NCBI GenBank assembly: GCA_963770315.1
Contig: CAVYPC010000002.1
Location: forward strand, 1,054,001 to 1,118,000
Origin: VRUE01 sp963770315
Lineage (GTDB): Bacteria > Actinomycetota > Thermoleophilia > Solirubrobacterales > 70-9
Length of the DNA: 64,000 bases
Direction: 5' to 3'
Shown here one piece after another: positions 41,550 through 48,937 of the stretch. The position numbers and the translations under genes were made by a program. Within the stretch, counting starts at the first letter, position 1. The number at the start of each line of letters is the position of its first letter. Under the pieces are notes generated by a model, which saw nothing but the letters and a program-made list of their open reading frames with translations, ran no database searches and was not told where the DNA came from.

Positions 41550-42608
41550 TCAGAGGCGGTGCGCGTCGAGCGCCGCCTCGTCGATCTCGACGCCCAGGCC
41601 GGGCCCCTCGGGTGGGTGCAGCATGTCACCGCGCAATTCGCACTCGGTGGAGGCGATCGTCGCAGCGAAGAGGCGCTGGGTGGCGAGGCCGTGAGCTAGG
41701 CCTGGACCTCCCCCCCCGGCCACCTCGCCCAGCGTGGCCGCGACCTGCGCCGCCGCGGCGATCCCGATGGGACCGTCGAGCGCGCTCGAGAGGTAGGCGG
41801 GGAGCACCTCGGCGATCTCGATCGCCACCTCGGGGCCGCCGACCTTGGACAGCTTGATCCCGGTCAGCTGGCAGGCCTCCATCGCCGCGGCTCGCTTGGC
41901 GTCGGCGCGGCTCTCGATGCTCTCGTCGCCGGCGATCGGGATCGACGTCGACCTCGCGATCTCCATCGCCTCCTCCAGGGTCGCCACCGGCTGCTCGGCG
42001 AGCTCGATCTCGTAGGGCTCCAGCTCTCCCAGCGTCCGTTTCGCCGTCTCCACGTCCCAGGCGCCGTTGGCATCGACGCGAATCCGCGCCCGCGGCCCCA
42101 GCGCTTCGCGCACGGCCCGCACCTGGGCGGCGTCATCGCCCGTACCGAGCTTCAGCTTGAAGGTGGAGAAGCCGTCGGCCGCCCAGGATTCGGCCGCCGA
42201 GACGACGGCGGCTGGGTCGCCGGCGACCAGCGTCGCGTTGCAGCGGACCGCGGGCGCGGGCTCCGACGCCGCCCCCCGCTCACTCGCCGCCCGCCTGCCG
42301 CGCAGGTCGAGCAGCGCGGTGAGCGCGGCGCAGCGGGCGGGGGCCGAGAGCGCTGCGGAGCCCCCCCTCAAGCCGGCCTCGTCCAGCTCTTCGCTCTCGC
42401 CGAGCCGCTCCAGCTCGGCGACCACCGTGTCCAGCCCGGCACCGCCACGCAGCGAGAGCGGCACCGCTTCGCCGAGCCCGGCGAGCCCATCCTCGTCCCG
42501 CAGTCGCAGCAGGACCATCTCGCGTCTGGTGAGGGTGCCGTTCGCCGTCACGTACGGCTCGCGAAACGGAAGCGCGTAGGGAACTACCTCGACCGAGGCG
42601 ATGCGCAT
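41550..42608 (-). CDS. menC: o-Succinylbenzoate synthase
   Basis: A 352-residue enolase-superfamily enzyme that dehydrates SHCHC to o-succinylbenzoate. FREPYVTANGTLTRREMVLL, the acid-base Lys in FKLKLG, the metal ligands in RIRVDANGAWD, IELAEQPV and AGDESI, and GIKLSKVGG are present. Enolase-superfamily annotation can slip towards muconate-lactonizing or N-acylamino acid racemase enzymes, but the men neighbourhood settles it. ATG 42608 gives MRIASVEVVPYALPF, a normal start. It is in line with menA and menB on the minus strand. Confidence 0.93.
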   Translation of the reverse strand: MRIASVEVVPYALPFREPYVTANGTLTRREMVLLRLRDEDGLAGLGEAVPLSLRGGAGLDTVVAELERLGESEELDEAGLRGGSAALSAPARCAALTALLDLRGRRAASERGAASEPAPAVRCNATLVAGDPAAVVSAAESWAADGFSTFKLKLGTGDDAAQVRAVREALGPRARIRVDANGAWDVETAKRTLGELEPYEIELAEQPVATLEEAMEIARSTSIPIAGDESIESRADAKRAAAMEACQLTGIKLSKVGGPEVAIEIAEVLPAYLSSALDGPIGIAAAAQVAATLGEVAGGGGPGLAHGLATQRLFAATIASTECELRGDMLHPPEGPGLGVEIDEAALDAHRL

Positions 42609-42664
42609 GCGCTCATCATCCTCGAAACTGCATTCAGCGTCGAATAGCGACGGAAATCGCAGCT

Positions 42665-43546
42665 TCAGGCGGCGAGCAGCAAGCCGACCGAGACCAGCAG
42701 GCTGAAGGCGCCGAGCAGGGCGCCGGTGCCGGCCAGCGCCGCGTTCAACGCTGGCCCGTCGGTGCGGTTGCTCATCGCCCGCAGCGGTTTGATCGCCATC
42801 GGCAGCGAGAGGAAGCCGATCAGCGGCAGCAGGCTGGCGCCGCCGGCGACGAGGGCGATCGGCAGGACGACGAAGGCCCCCAGCACCAGCATCCGGTATA
42901 GGGCGACGGCATTGCTGCGCCCCATCCGCACCGCGAGCGTGTTCTTGCCGGCGCGCCGATCGGTCTCGAGGTCGCGAACGTTGTTGACGACCAGGATCGC
43001 AGTGGCGAGGAAGCCGACCGCGATCGAGAGGCCGAGCGGCAGCGCGTCGAGCTGCTCGACCTGGACGTAGTAGGAGCCGTTGACGGCGACCAGGCCGAAG
43101 AAGAGGAAGACGAAGACCTCGCCGAGGCCGGCGTAGCCGTAGGGGCGCGGCCCGCCGGTGTAGAGCACGCCGGCGGCGATCGAGACGGCGCCGATCAGCA
43201 GGATCACGATCCCGGCGACGACGGTGAGGTAGATGCCGCAGACGATCGCGACGCCGAAGGCGACCCAGGTCGCGACCAGCACCCGCTGCGGCGTCACCAA
43301 TCCAGCCGAGGTGACCCGCACCGGGCCGAGCCGGTCGACGGTGTCGGCGCCGCGCTTGGCGTCCGAGTAGTCGTTGGCGAGGTTGGTGCCGATCTGGATG
43401 AAGATCGAGCCGAGCAGGGCGGCGACAAAGGCGCCGACCCGGGGCAGGCGGCCGGCCCATTCGACCGCTGCGGCCGTGCCGACGAGGACCGGCGCGATCG
43501 CCGCCGGCAGCGTCCGCGGCCGCGCCGCCATCAGCCAGATCCTCAT
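42665..43546 (-). CDS. menA: 1,4-Dihydroxy-2-naphthoate polyprenyltransferase
   Basis: A 293-residue UbiA-family membrane enzyme attaching the polyprenyl tail. The first Asp-rich motif NLANDYSDAKRGAD and the second NVRDLETDRRAGKNTLAVRMG bind the prenyl diphosphate through Mg. Eight or nine hydrophobic segments are visible. ATG 43546 overlaps the menB stop by 4 nt (ATGA), giving translational coupling and excluding the much longer open frame. Confidence 0.96.
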   Translation of the reverse strand: MRIWLMAARPRTLPAAIAPVLVGTAAAVEWAGRLPRVGAFVAALLGSIFIQIGTNLANDYSDAKRGADTVDRLGPVRVTSAGLVTPQRVLVATWVAFGVAIVCGIYLTVVAGIVILLIGAVSIAAGVLYTGGPRPYGYAGLGEVFVFLFFGLVAVNGSYYVQVEQLDALPLGLSIAVGFLATAILVVNNVRDLETDRRAGKNTLAVRMGRSNAVALYRMLVLGAFVVLPIALVAGGASLLPLIGFLSLPMAIKPLRAMSNRTDGPALNAALAGTGALLGAFSLLVSVGLLLAA

Positions 43547-44409
43547 GGCCGCCTCGGGAACTTGGAGAAGTCGGGCTGGCGCTTCTCCTTGAAAGACTCG
43601 CGGCCCTCGCGCGCCTCCTCGCTGCCGTAGAAGAGCAGGTTGGCATCGTGGGCCAGCTGCTGGATACCGGCGTAGCCGTCCTCGTGGGCGTTGAAGCTGG
43701 CCTTGACCAGGCGCAGGGCGAACGGTGAGAGCGCCAGCATCTCCCGGCACCAGGCGACCGTCTCTCGCTCGAGCTCGTCGAGTGGGAAGACGGCGTTGAC
43801 GAGCCCCATCTCGACCGCCTCCTCAGCGCTGTACTGGCGGCAGAGCATCCAGAACTCCTTCGCCTTCTTGGTCCCGACCAGGTCGCGCAGCAGCGAGGCG
43901 CCGAAGCCGCCGTCCCAGGAGCCGACCCGCGGCCCGGTCTGGCCGAAGCAGGCGTTGTCGGCGGCGATCGTCAGGTCGCAGCAGACGTGCAGGATGTGGC
44001 CGCCGCCGATCGCGTAGCCGGCGACCATCGCCACCACCGGCTTCGGCAGGCGCCGCATCTGCACCTGCAGGTCGGTGACGTGGAAGCGTCCGACCGAGGC
44101 GCCCTCGGCCATGTACCCGGTGTCGCCGCGAACGGTCTGGTCGCCGCCCGAGCAGAACGCCCTCTGCCCCTCGCCGGTGAGGACGACCACGCCCACCTCG
44201 GCGTCCTCGCGGGCCAGCTCCAGGGCCGAGGAGATGTCGATCAGCGTCTGCGGCCGGAAGGCGTTGAGCACCTCGGGGCGATCGATCGTGACCTTGGCGA
44301 TCCCGCCCGCCTTCTCGTAGCGGATGTCCTCGTACTCGGCGGCGGCCACCCACTCGATCGGCGCGTAGAGATATTGCTCTGGCGGGGCTTCCTTGTGGCG
44401 TTGGGGCAA
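43543..44409 (-). CDS. menB: 1,4-Dihydroxy-2-naphthoyl-CoA synthase
   Basis: A 288-residue crotonase-family enzyme performing the Dieckmann-like ring closure to DHNA-CoA. FCSGGDQTVRGDTGYM and GYAIGGGHILHVCCDLTIAADNACFGQTGPRVGSWDGG are the MenB signature. YSAEEAVEMGLVNAVFP and the tail REGRESFKEKRQPDFSKFPR are also typical. No in-frame ATG exists; TTG 44409 is chosen because GGAGG lies 5 nt upstream on the minus strand. A TATCGT box at 44445-44450 would give a leader of about 29 nt. Confidence 0.96.
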   Translation of the reverse strand: MPQRHKEAPPEQYLYAPIEWVAAAEYEDIRYEKAGGIAKVTIDRPEVLNAFRPQTLIDISSALELAREDAEVGVVVLTGEGQRAFCSGGDQTVRGDTGYMAEGASVGRFHVTDLQVQMRRLPKPVVAMVAGYAIGGGHILHVCCDLTIAADNACFGQTGPRVGSWDGGFGASLLRDLVGTKKAKEFWMLCRQYSAEEAVEMGLVNAVFPLDELERETVAWCREMLALSPFALRLVKASFNAHEDGYAGIQQLAHDANLLFYGSEEAREGRESFKEKRQPDFSKFPRRP

Positions 44410-44444
44410 GCGATCCTCCGGGGTCCGTAAGAATGCGAGCGGCA

Positions 44445-44450
44445 ACGATA
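44445..44450 (-). promoter_or_regulatory. -10 box of menBA
   Basis: TATCGT on the minus strand about 35 nt before the menB TTG, in the divergent gap with menE. Confidence 0.4.
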
Positions 44451-44480
44451 GCCCGGCATGACCGTGCAGCGTCCCCCTCG

Positions 44481-45806
44481 ATGAAACTCGACGACTGGCT
44501 CGCCCAGAGATCGCAGAGCTGCCCCGAGCGCACCGCGCTGATCGCGGATGGCGCCGAGGTGAGCTACGCCGAGCTCGAGGCCGAGGCGACCTGGGTCGCG
44601 CGGCGGCTCGAGGCGCACGGCGTGCGCCGCGGATCGATCGCCGCGCTGACCATGGAGCCGCGCCGCGAGCAGGTCGTCCTCGTCCACGCGCTGATGAAGG
44701 TCGGCGCCGTGCTCCTGCCACTGAGCCCGCGGTTGACCGCGGCCGAGCGCGCCGAGGTGATCGCGGCCGAGGAGCCCACCGTCGACCTCAGCGATCCGGG
44801 CGAGCTGACCCAGACCGAGGCCGACCTGCCGTTGCTCGGCGAGCACGACATGGACGCACCCTGCTGCCGGGTGCTGACCAGCGGCAGCACGGGCACGCTG
44901 AACCCGGTCGAGCTGACCTACGGCAACTTCCTCTGGAGCGCCGTCGGCTCCGGTTTCAACATCGGCGTCGAGCCGAGCGATCGCTGGCTCTGCTGCCTGC
45001 CGCTCAGCCACATCTCGGGGCTCAGCATCGCGATGCGCTCGGTCATCTACGGGACCACGGCGGTGTTGCACGACGGCTTCGACGTCGACCGGGTGGCGGC
45101 CTCGCTGGAGGAGGACGGGATCACGGTTGTCTCTTTGGTGACGACGATGCTGACCCGCCTGCTGGAGGCCGGCGCCGACCTCTCCCGGCCGCGAGCGATC
45201 CTGATCGGCGGTGGGCCGGTGCCGGAGGAGCCGCTCGAAGAGGCGATCGGGCGCGGCGCAACCGTCGTTCAGACCTACGGCCTGACCGAGGCCTGTTCGC
45301 AGGTCACCACCCTCGCCCCGGCCGAGGCGCGGCGCAAGCTAGGCTCCGCCGGCCGGCCCCTGCTCACCACCCATCTGCGCATCCGCAACGGCGAGATCCT
45401 CGTCCAGGGACCGACTGTGGCGCCGAGCCGGGTCGACTCCGACGGCTGGCTGCACACGGGAGACCTCGGGCGGATCGACGAGGAGGGCTTCCTCTACGTC
45501 GAAGACCGGATCGACGACATGATCGTCAGCGGCGGCGAGAACGTCGTTCCGGCCGAAGTCGAGCAGGTGCTGCTGCGCCACCCGGAGGTGGCCGACGCCG
45601 CCGTAGTCGGCCGCGAGGATCCCGAGTGGCAGCAGGCGGTGACCGCCGTCGTCGTCCTCAGGGACGGCTCCGCGACGACCCCGGATGAGCTGCGCCGCCA
45701 CTGCGCCGAGTCGCTGGCGGGGTTCAAGGTGCCGAAGCGGGTCGAGCTTGCGGCGGCGCTGCCGCGCACGCCCTCGGGCAAGCTTCTGCGCAGGGCGCTC
45801 AGGTAG
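44481..45806 (+). CDS. menE: o-Succinylbenzoate-CoA ligase
   Basis: A 441-residue acyl-adenylate-forming enzyme that activates o-succinylbenzoate. The P-loop is VLTSGSTGTLNPVELTYGN; LCCLPLSHISGLSIAMRS, VQTYGLTEACSQVTT, GWLHTGDLGRIDEEGFLYVEDRIDDMIVSGGENV and the C-terminal Lys in PRTPSGKLLRRALR follow. It is divergent from menB. Its TAG stop (45804-45806) forms the first half of the ilvC -10 box. Confidence 0.93.
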   Translation: MKLDDWLAQRSQSCPERTALIADGAEVSYAELEAEATWVARRLEAHGVRRGSIAALTMEPRREQVVLVHALMKVGAVLLPLSPRLTAAERAEVIAAEEPTVDLSDPGELTQTEADLPLLGEHDMDAPCCRVLTSGSTGTLNPVELTYGNFLWSAVGSGFNIGVEPSDRWLCCLPLSHISGLSIAMRSVIYGTTAVLHDGFDVDRVAASLEEDGITVVSLVTTMLTRLLEAGADLSRPRAILIGGGPVPEEPLEEAIGRGATVVQTYGLTEACSQVTTLAPAEARRKLGSAGRPLLTTHLRIRNGEILVQGPTVAPSRVDSDGWLHTGDLGRIDEEGFLYVEDRIDDMIVSGGENVVPAEVEQVLLRHPEVADAAVVGREDPEWQQAVTAVVVLRDGSATTPDELRRHCAESLAGFKVPKRVELAAALPRTPSGKLLRRALR

Positions 45807-45809
45807 CCT
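45804..45809 (+). promoter_or_regulatory. -10 box of ilvC built on the menE stop codon
   Basis: TAGCCT, 8 nt before ATG 45818; TAG is also the menE stop. Confidence 0.5.
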
Positions 45810-45817
45810 CACCGCTC

Positions 45818-46822
45818 ATGAAAACCGACGACATCTTCTACGACAAGGACGCCGACCTCTCGAAGCTCGAGGGGAAGACCGTCGCCATCCTCGGCTACGG
45901 CTCCCAGGGCCACGCTCATGCCCTCAACCTGAAGGATTCCGGCGTCGACGTCGTCGTCGGCCTGCGCCCCGACTCGTCCAGCCGCGCCAAGGCCGAAGGC
46001 GCCGGGCTGGAGGTGCTCGGCATCGCCGACGCGGCCAGCCGTGGGGACATCGTCATGGTGCTGCTGCCCGACGAGAAACAGGCCGAGGTCTGGGAGGCGG
46101 AGATTTCCGACGGGATCGCCGCCGGCAACCTGCTGCTCTTCGCCCACGGCTTCGCGATCCACTTCGAGCAGATCCTGCCCCCGCCCGGCGTCGATATCGG
46201 CATGGTCGCCCCCAAGGGCCCCGGCCACCTGGTGCGCCGCCAGTACGAGGAAGGGCACGGCGTGCCCTGCCTGATGGCCGTCCATCAGGATGCCACCGGC
46301 AATGCCCACGATCTCGTCCTCGCCTATGCGGCCGGGATCGGCGGCGGCCGCGCCGCGATCATCGAGACGACTTTCAAAGACGAGTGCGAGACCGACCTCT
46401 TCGGCGAGCAGGCGGTCCTCTGCGGCGGCGCCTCGGAGTTGGTCCGCGCCGGCTTCGAGACCCTGGTCGAGGCCGGCTACGACCCGCGCCTGGCCTACTT
46501 CGAGTGCCTGCACGAGCTCAAGCTGATCGCCGACCTGATGTACGAGAAGGGGATCCAGGGGATGCGCTACTCGATCTCCAACACCGCCGAGTACGGCGAC
46601 ATGACCCGCGGCAAACGAGTCATCGGCGAGGAGTCGCGGGCGGCGATGAAGCAGATCCTCGGCGAGATCCAGTCGGGCGAGTTCGCCAAGGAGTGGATCG
46701 CCGAGAACCGCGCCGGGGGCGAGAATCTCTCGCGCATGCGCGAGGAGGGCGCCGCTCACGAAGTCGAGGAGGTCGGCGGCGACCTCCGCGACATGATGCC
46801 CTGGATCGACACCGAGTTCTGA
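45818..46822 (+). CDS. ilvC: Ketol-acid reductoisomerase
   Basis: A 334-residue class I enzyme of valine/isoleucine/leucine synthesis. The NADPH site is VAILGYGSQGHAHALNLKDSG with GLRPDSSSRAKAE (the Arg/Ser loop fits NADPH). LLPDEKQAEVW, FAHGFAIHF, APKGPGHLVRRQYEEG, ETDLFGEQAVLCGG and YFECLHELKLIADLMYEKGI with the metal-binding Glu residues, and MRYSISNTAEYGDMTRG, complete the set. Normally it follows ilvBN; here the men block separates them. A repeat element starts 10 nt after the stop. Confidence 0.98.
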   Translation: MKTDDIFYDKDADLSKLEGKTVAILGYGSQGHAHALNLKDSGVDVVVGLRPDSSSRAKAEGAGLEVLGIADAASRGDIVMVLLPDEKQAEVWEAEISDGIAAGNLLLFAHGFAIHFEQILPPPGVDIGMVAPKGPGHLVRRQYEEGHGVPCLMAVHQDATGNAHDLVLAYAAGIGGGRAAIIETTFKDECETDLFGEQAVLCGGASELVRAGFETLVEAGYDPRLAYFECLHELKLIADLMYEKGIQGMRYSISNTAEYGDMTRGKRVIGEESRAAMKQILGEIQSGEFAKEWIAENRAGGENLSRMREEGAAHEVEEVGGDLRDMMPWIDTEF

Positions 46823-46832
46823 GGCCGTGTGG

Positions 46833-46979
46833 GGTGGTCGGTGGTGCCCCTTCCCGTGAATTGATGTCGCACGCGCTTCGCGCTTAGCGACGGAGGGGGA
46901 GCGCGGCTATCGCCGCGCAGGAACCAGATTGCATATCGCCGCTTCGCGACATTCCCGGGGAGGGGCACCACCGACCACC
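46833..46979 (+). repeat. Private-stem three-hairpin element, copy 3 (3' of ilvC)
   Basis: Arms 46833-46856 and 46956-46979 (24 bp, one plus-strand U-G position) enclose a 97-nt core at 46858-46954 beginning GAATTGATGTCGCACGCGC and ending GCGACATTC. Stem-loop 1 is shorter than in copies 1 and 2 (GCGC/GCGC) but still paired. Sense orientation for ilvC. Confidence 0.85.
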
Positions 46980-47109
46980 TCCCAGCAGCTTCAGCTTTCT
47001 CGGTGAGATCCCGAGCCCTTCAGCTTTCCGCGGAAGGGCGCAGCGTCTGAGCTGGATCGTTCGGCAGCCGCTGTCGTTCAGCTCGCCTTGCCGGGAGCTT
47101 GCGTGGGGG
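46980..47109. other. Spacer between convergent repeat copies 3 and 4
   Basis: No gene. It holds small hairpins (CTCGG/CCGAG, GCCCTTC/GAAGGGC, GAGCTG/CAGCTC). It is not obviously homologous to the spacer at 9722-9881, although both contain AAGCTGAAG and GGCAAGGCG motifs on one strand or the other. Confidence 0.55.
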
Positions 47110-47256
47110 AAGCGGGCCGGTAGTCCTGTGGTCGAATGTGGCCGAAGGCCGCGCAATGCAATCTGTTTCCCGCGCGGCGGTAGCCGCGCACCAACACAGT
47201 CGCTAAGCGCGAAGCGCGTGCGACATCAATTCGACCGCAGGGCTGCCGGCCCGCTT
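47110..47256 (-). repeat. Private-stem three-hairpin element, copy 4 (3' of the cupin gene)
   Basis: Arms 47110-47133 and 47233-47256 (24 bp, three T-versus-C positions, all plus-strand U-G) enclose a 99-nt core at 47134-47232, reverse orientation, sense for the cupin gene that ends at 47266. Stem-loop 3 has become GGCC/GGCC where the other copies have TCGC/GCGA, again keeping pairing. Confidence 0.85.
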
Positions 47257-47265
47257 CGACGCTTG

Positions 47266-47709
47266 CTATGCCCCAGGAGGGGCGTTGTCGCCGAAGCGTG
47301 ACTCCTCCCCCGGTGGCAACTTGCCGTCGCGACCGACGTAGCCATCTTTGCCGCCGACGACGACGTAGACGGCGTCCTCGGAGTCGCTCAGATTGCGGAT
47401 CTTGCGGATCGTCGGCGCGTCGACCCTGGCCAGGCCGCCGGGCTCGAGCTCGTGGACGCTGCCGTCGCCGAACTCGATCGCGATCCGGCCGCTGTGGAGG
47501 AAGTAGAGCTCCTCCTGCTCCTCATGGAGGTGGCGGCCGGTCTCATAGGAGGGCGGGATGACGATCGCGTTGGCGCCGAAGGCGTTCACGCCCAGCCCCT
47601 TTCGAATCTTGCGGAAGCCGTAACCCTCGCCGAGGTCGGAGAGGTTGGCCACGGCGTAGCCGTCGCCCTTCACCGCTCCCTTCTCACCACTCCCGGCACT
47701 CTCGGACAT
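47266..47709 (-). CDS. Single-domain cupin protein
   Basis: A 147-residue protein with one cupin barrel: motif 1 is YETGRHLHEEQEELYFLHSGRIAIEFG with three probable metal ligands (His, His, Glu), and motif 2 is LARVDAPTIRKIRNLSD, which lacks the usual His, so the metal site may be incomplete. The function is unknown. The start is ATG 47709, 8 nt after a TACGAT box on the minus strand; a longer frame would overlap serC. Confidence 0.85.
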   Translation of the reverse strand: MSESAGSGEKGAVKGDGYAVANLSDLGEGYGFRKIRKGLGVNAFGANAIVIPPSYETGRHLHEEQEELYFLHSGRIAIEFGDGSVHELEPGGLARVDAPTIRKIRNLSDSEDAVYVVVGGKDGYVGRDGKLPPGEESRFGDNAPPGA

Positions 47710-47717
47710 CCGGCGGC

Positions 47718-47723
47718 ATCGTA
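47718..47723 (-). promoter_or_regulatory. Leaderless -10 box of the cupin gene
   Basis: TACGAT on the minus strand followed by 8 nt and ATG 47709. Confidence 0.5.
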
Positions 47724-47781
47724 CGCGAGTGCGCGGCCTCGTGCCCGGGGGGCCTCGCCAAGGTCCACCCGCGCGGGTCAA

Positions 47782-47787
47782 TAACCT
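47782..47787 (+). promoter_or_regulatory. -10 box of serC-serA
   Basis: TAACCT, 10 nt before ATG 47798. Confidence 0.4.
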
Positions 47788-47797
47788 TGGCCGCCCG

Positions 47798-48937
47798 ATG
47801 CCCGTTTCGACCTCAGTCCAAATCCCTGCCGAGATCAAGCCCGCCGACGGCCGTTTCGGCTGCGGCCCGTCGAAGGTCCGCCCGGAGGCGCTTGCCGCCC
47901 TGGCCGAGCGCGCCGACGTGATGGGCACCTCGCACCGCCAGGCTCCCGTGCGTGACCTGGTCGGCCGCATCCGCGCCGGCCTCGGCGAGCTGTTCAGCCT
48001 GCCCGACGGCTACGAGGTGGCGCTCGGCAACGGCGGCACGACGGCCTTCTGGGATGCCGCCACCGCCTGGCTGGTGCGCGACCGCGCCCTTCACCTGACC
48101 TATGGAGAGTTCTCGCAGAAGTTCGCCAAGGCGACCGCGGCCGCGCCTTTCCTCGCGGACCCGATCGTGGTCGAGGCAGAGCCCGGCGACGCTCCCGAGC
48201 CGGTCGCCGACCCCGCTGCCGATGCGATCGCCTGGGCGCACAACGAGACCTCGACCGGGGTGATGGTCGAGGTCGGCCGCCCGGACGGGGCCGGCGATGC
48301 GCTGGTCCTGATCGACGGCACCTCGGGCGCCGGCGGGCTGCCGCTCGACGCCTCCCAGGCCGACGCCTACTACTTCGCCTCGCAGAAGGCCTTCGGTGCC
48401 GAGGGCGGCCTCTGGCTGGCCCTGCTCAGCCCGGCGGCGATCGAGCGGATCGAGCAGCTGGATGGCGCTGGCGACCGCTGGCAGCCGGCGTTCCTCTCGT
48501 TGCAGACGGCGCTGGAGAACTCGCGCAAGGACCAGACCTACAACACCCCCGCCGTGGCGACGCTCCTGCTGCTCGCTGACCAGGTCGAGTGGATGCTCGC
48601 CAGCGGCGGTCTCGATTGGTGCGTGCGCCGGACCGGCGCCTCCTCGGGGCATCTCTACAGCTGGGCCGAGGAGGCCGACTTCGCCAGCCCCTTCGTCGCC
48701 GCGCCGCGGAAGCGCTCGCTGGTGGTCGGCACGATCGACTTCGCCGACCGGGTCGACGCCACCGCCCTGGCGGCGACCCTGCGTGCCAACGGGATCGTCG
48801 ACGTCGAGCCCTATCGCAAGCTGGGCCGCAACCAGCTCCGCGTCGGCATGTTCCCCGCGGTCGAGCCGGCCGACGTCGAAGCGCTCACCGCCTGCATCGA
48901 TTGGACGATCGAGAACGCACCCGAGGTGACCCGGTGA
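47798..48937 (+). CDS. serC: Phosphoserine aminotransferase, actinobacterial type
   Basis: A 379-residue class V PLP enzyme making phosphoserine from 3-phosphohydroxypyruvate. It opens IPAEIKPADGRFGCGPSKVRPEAL and has MGTSHRQAPVRDLV and GNGGTTAFWDAATAWLV, the pattern of the mycobacterial enzyme rather than E. coli SerC. The PLP Lys is in DAYYFASQKAFGAEGG. It ends with the GRNQLRVGMFPAVEPADVEAL segment. ATG 47798 is the start; upstream extensions run into the cupin promoter. The stop overlaps the serA GTG (GTGA). Confidence 0.94.
   Translation: MPVSTSVQIPAEIKPADGRFGCGPSKVRPEALAALAERADVMGTSHRQAPVRDLVGRIRAGLGELFSLPDGYEVALGNGGTTAFWDAATAWLVRDRALHLTYGEFSQKFAKATAAAPFLADPIVVEAEPGDAPEPVADPAADAIAWAHNETSTGVMVEVGRPDGAGDALVLIDGTSGAGGLPLDASQADAYYFASQKAFGAEGGLWLALLSPAAIERIEQLDGAGDRWQPAFLSLQTALENSRKDQTYNTPAVATLLLLADQVEWMLASGGLDWCVRRTGASSGHLYSWAEEADFASPFVAAPRKRSLVVGTIDFADRVDATALAATLRANGIVDVEPYRKLGRNQLRVGMFPAVEPADVEALTACIDWTIENAPEVTR

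Noticed and set aside
44409..44721. Longer menB N-terminus (frame open to 44721)
   Set aside because: The extension is Arg/Ala/Ser-rich, antisense to menE, and a TTG with a GGAGG ribosome-binding site gives the normal family length.
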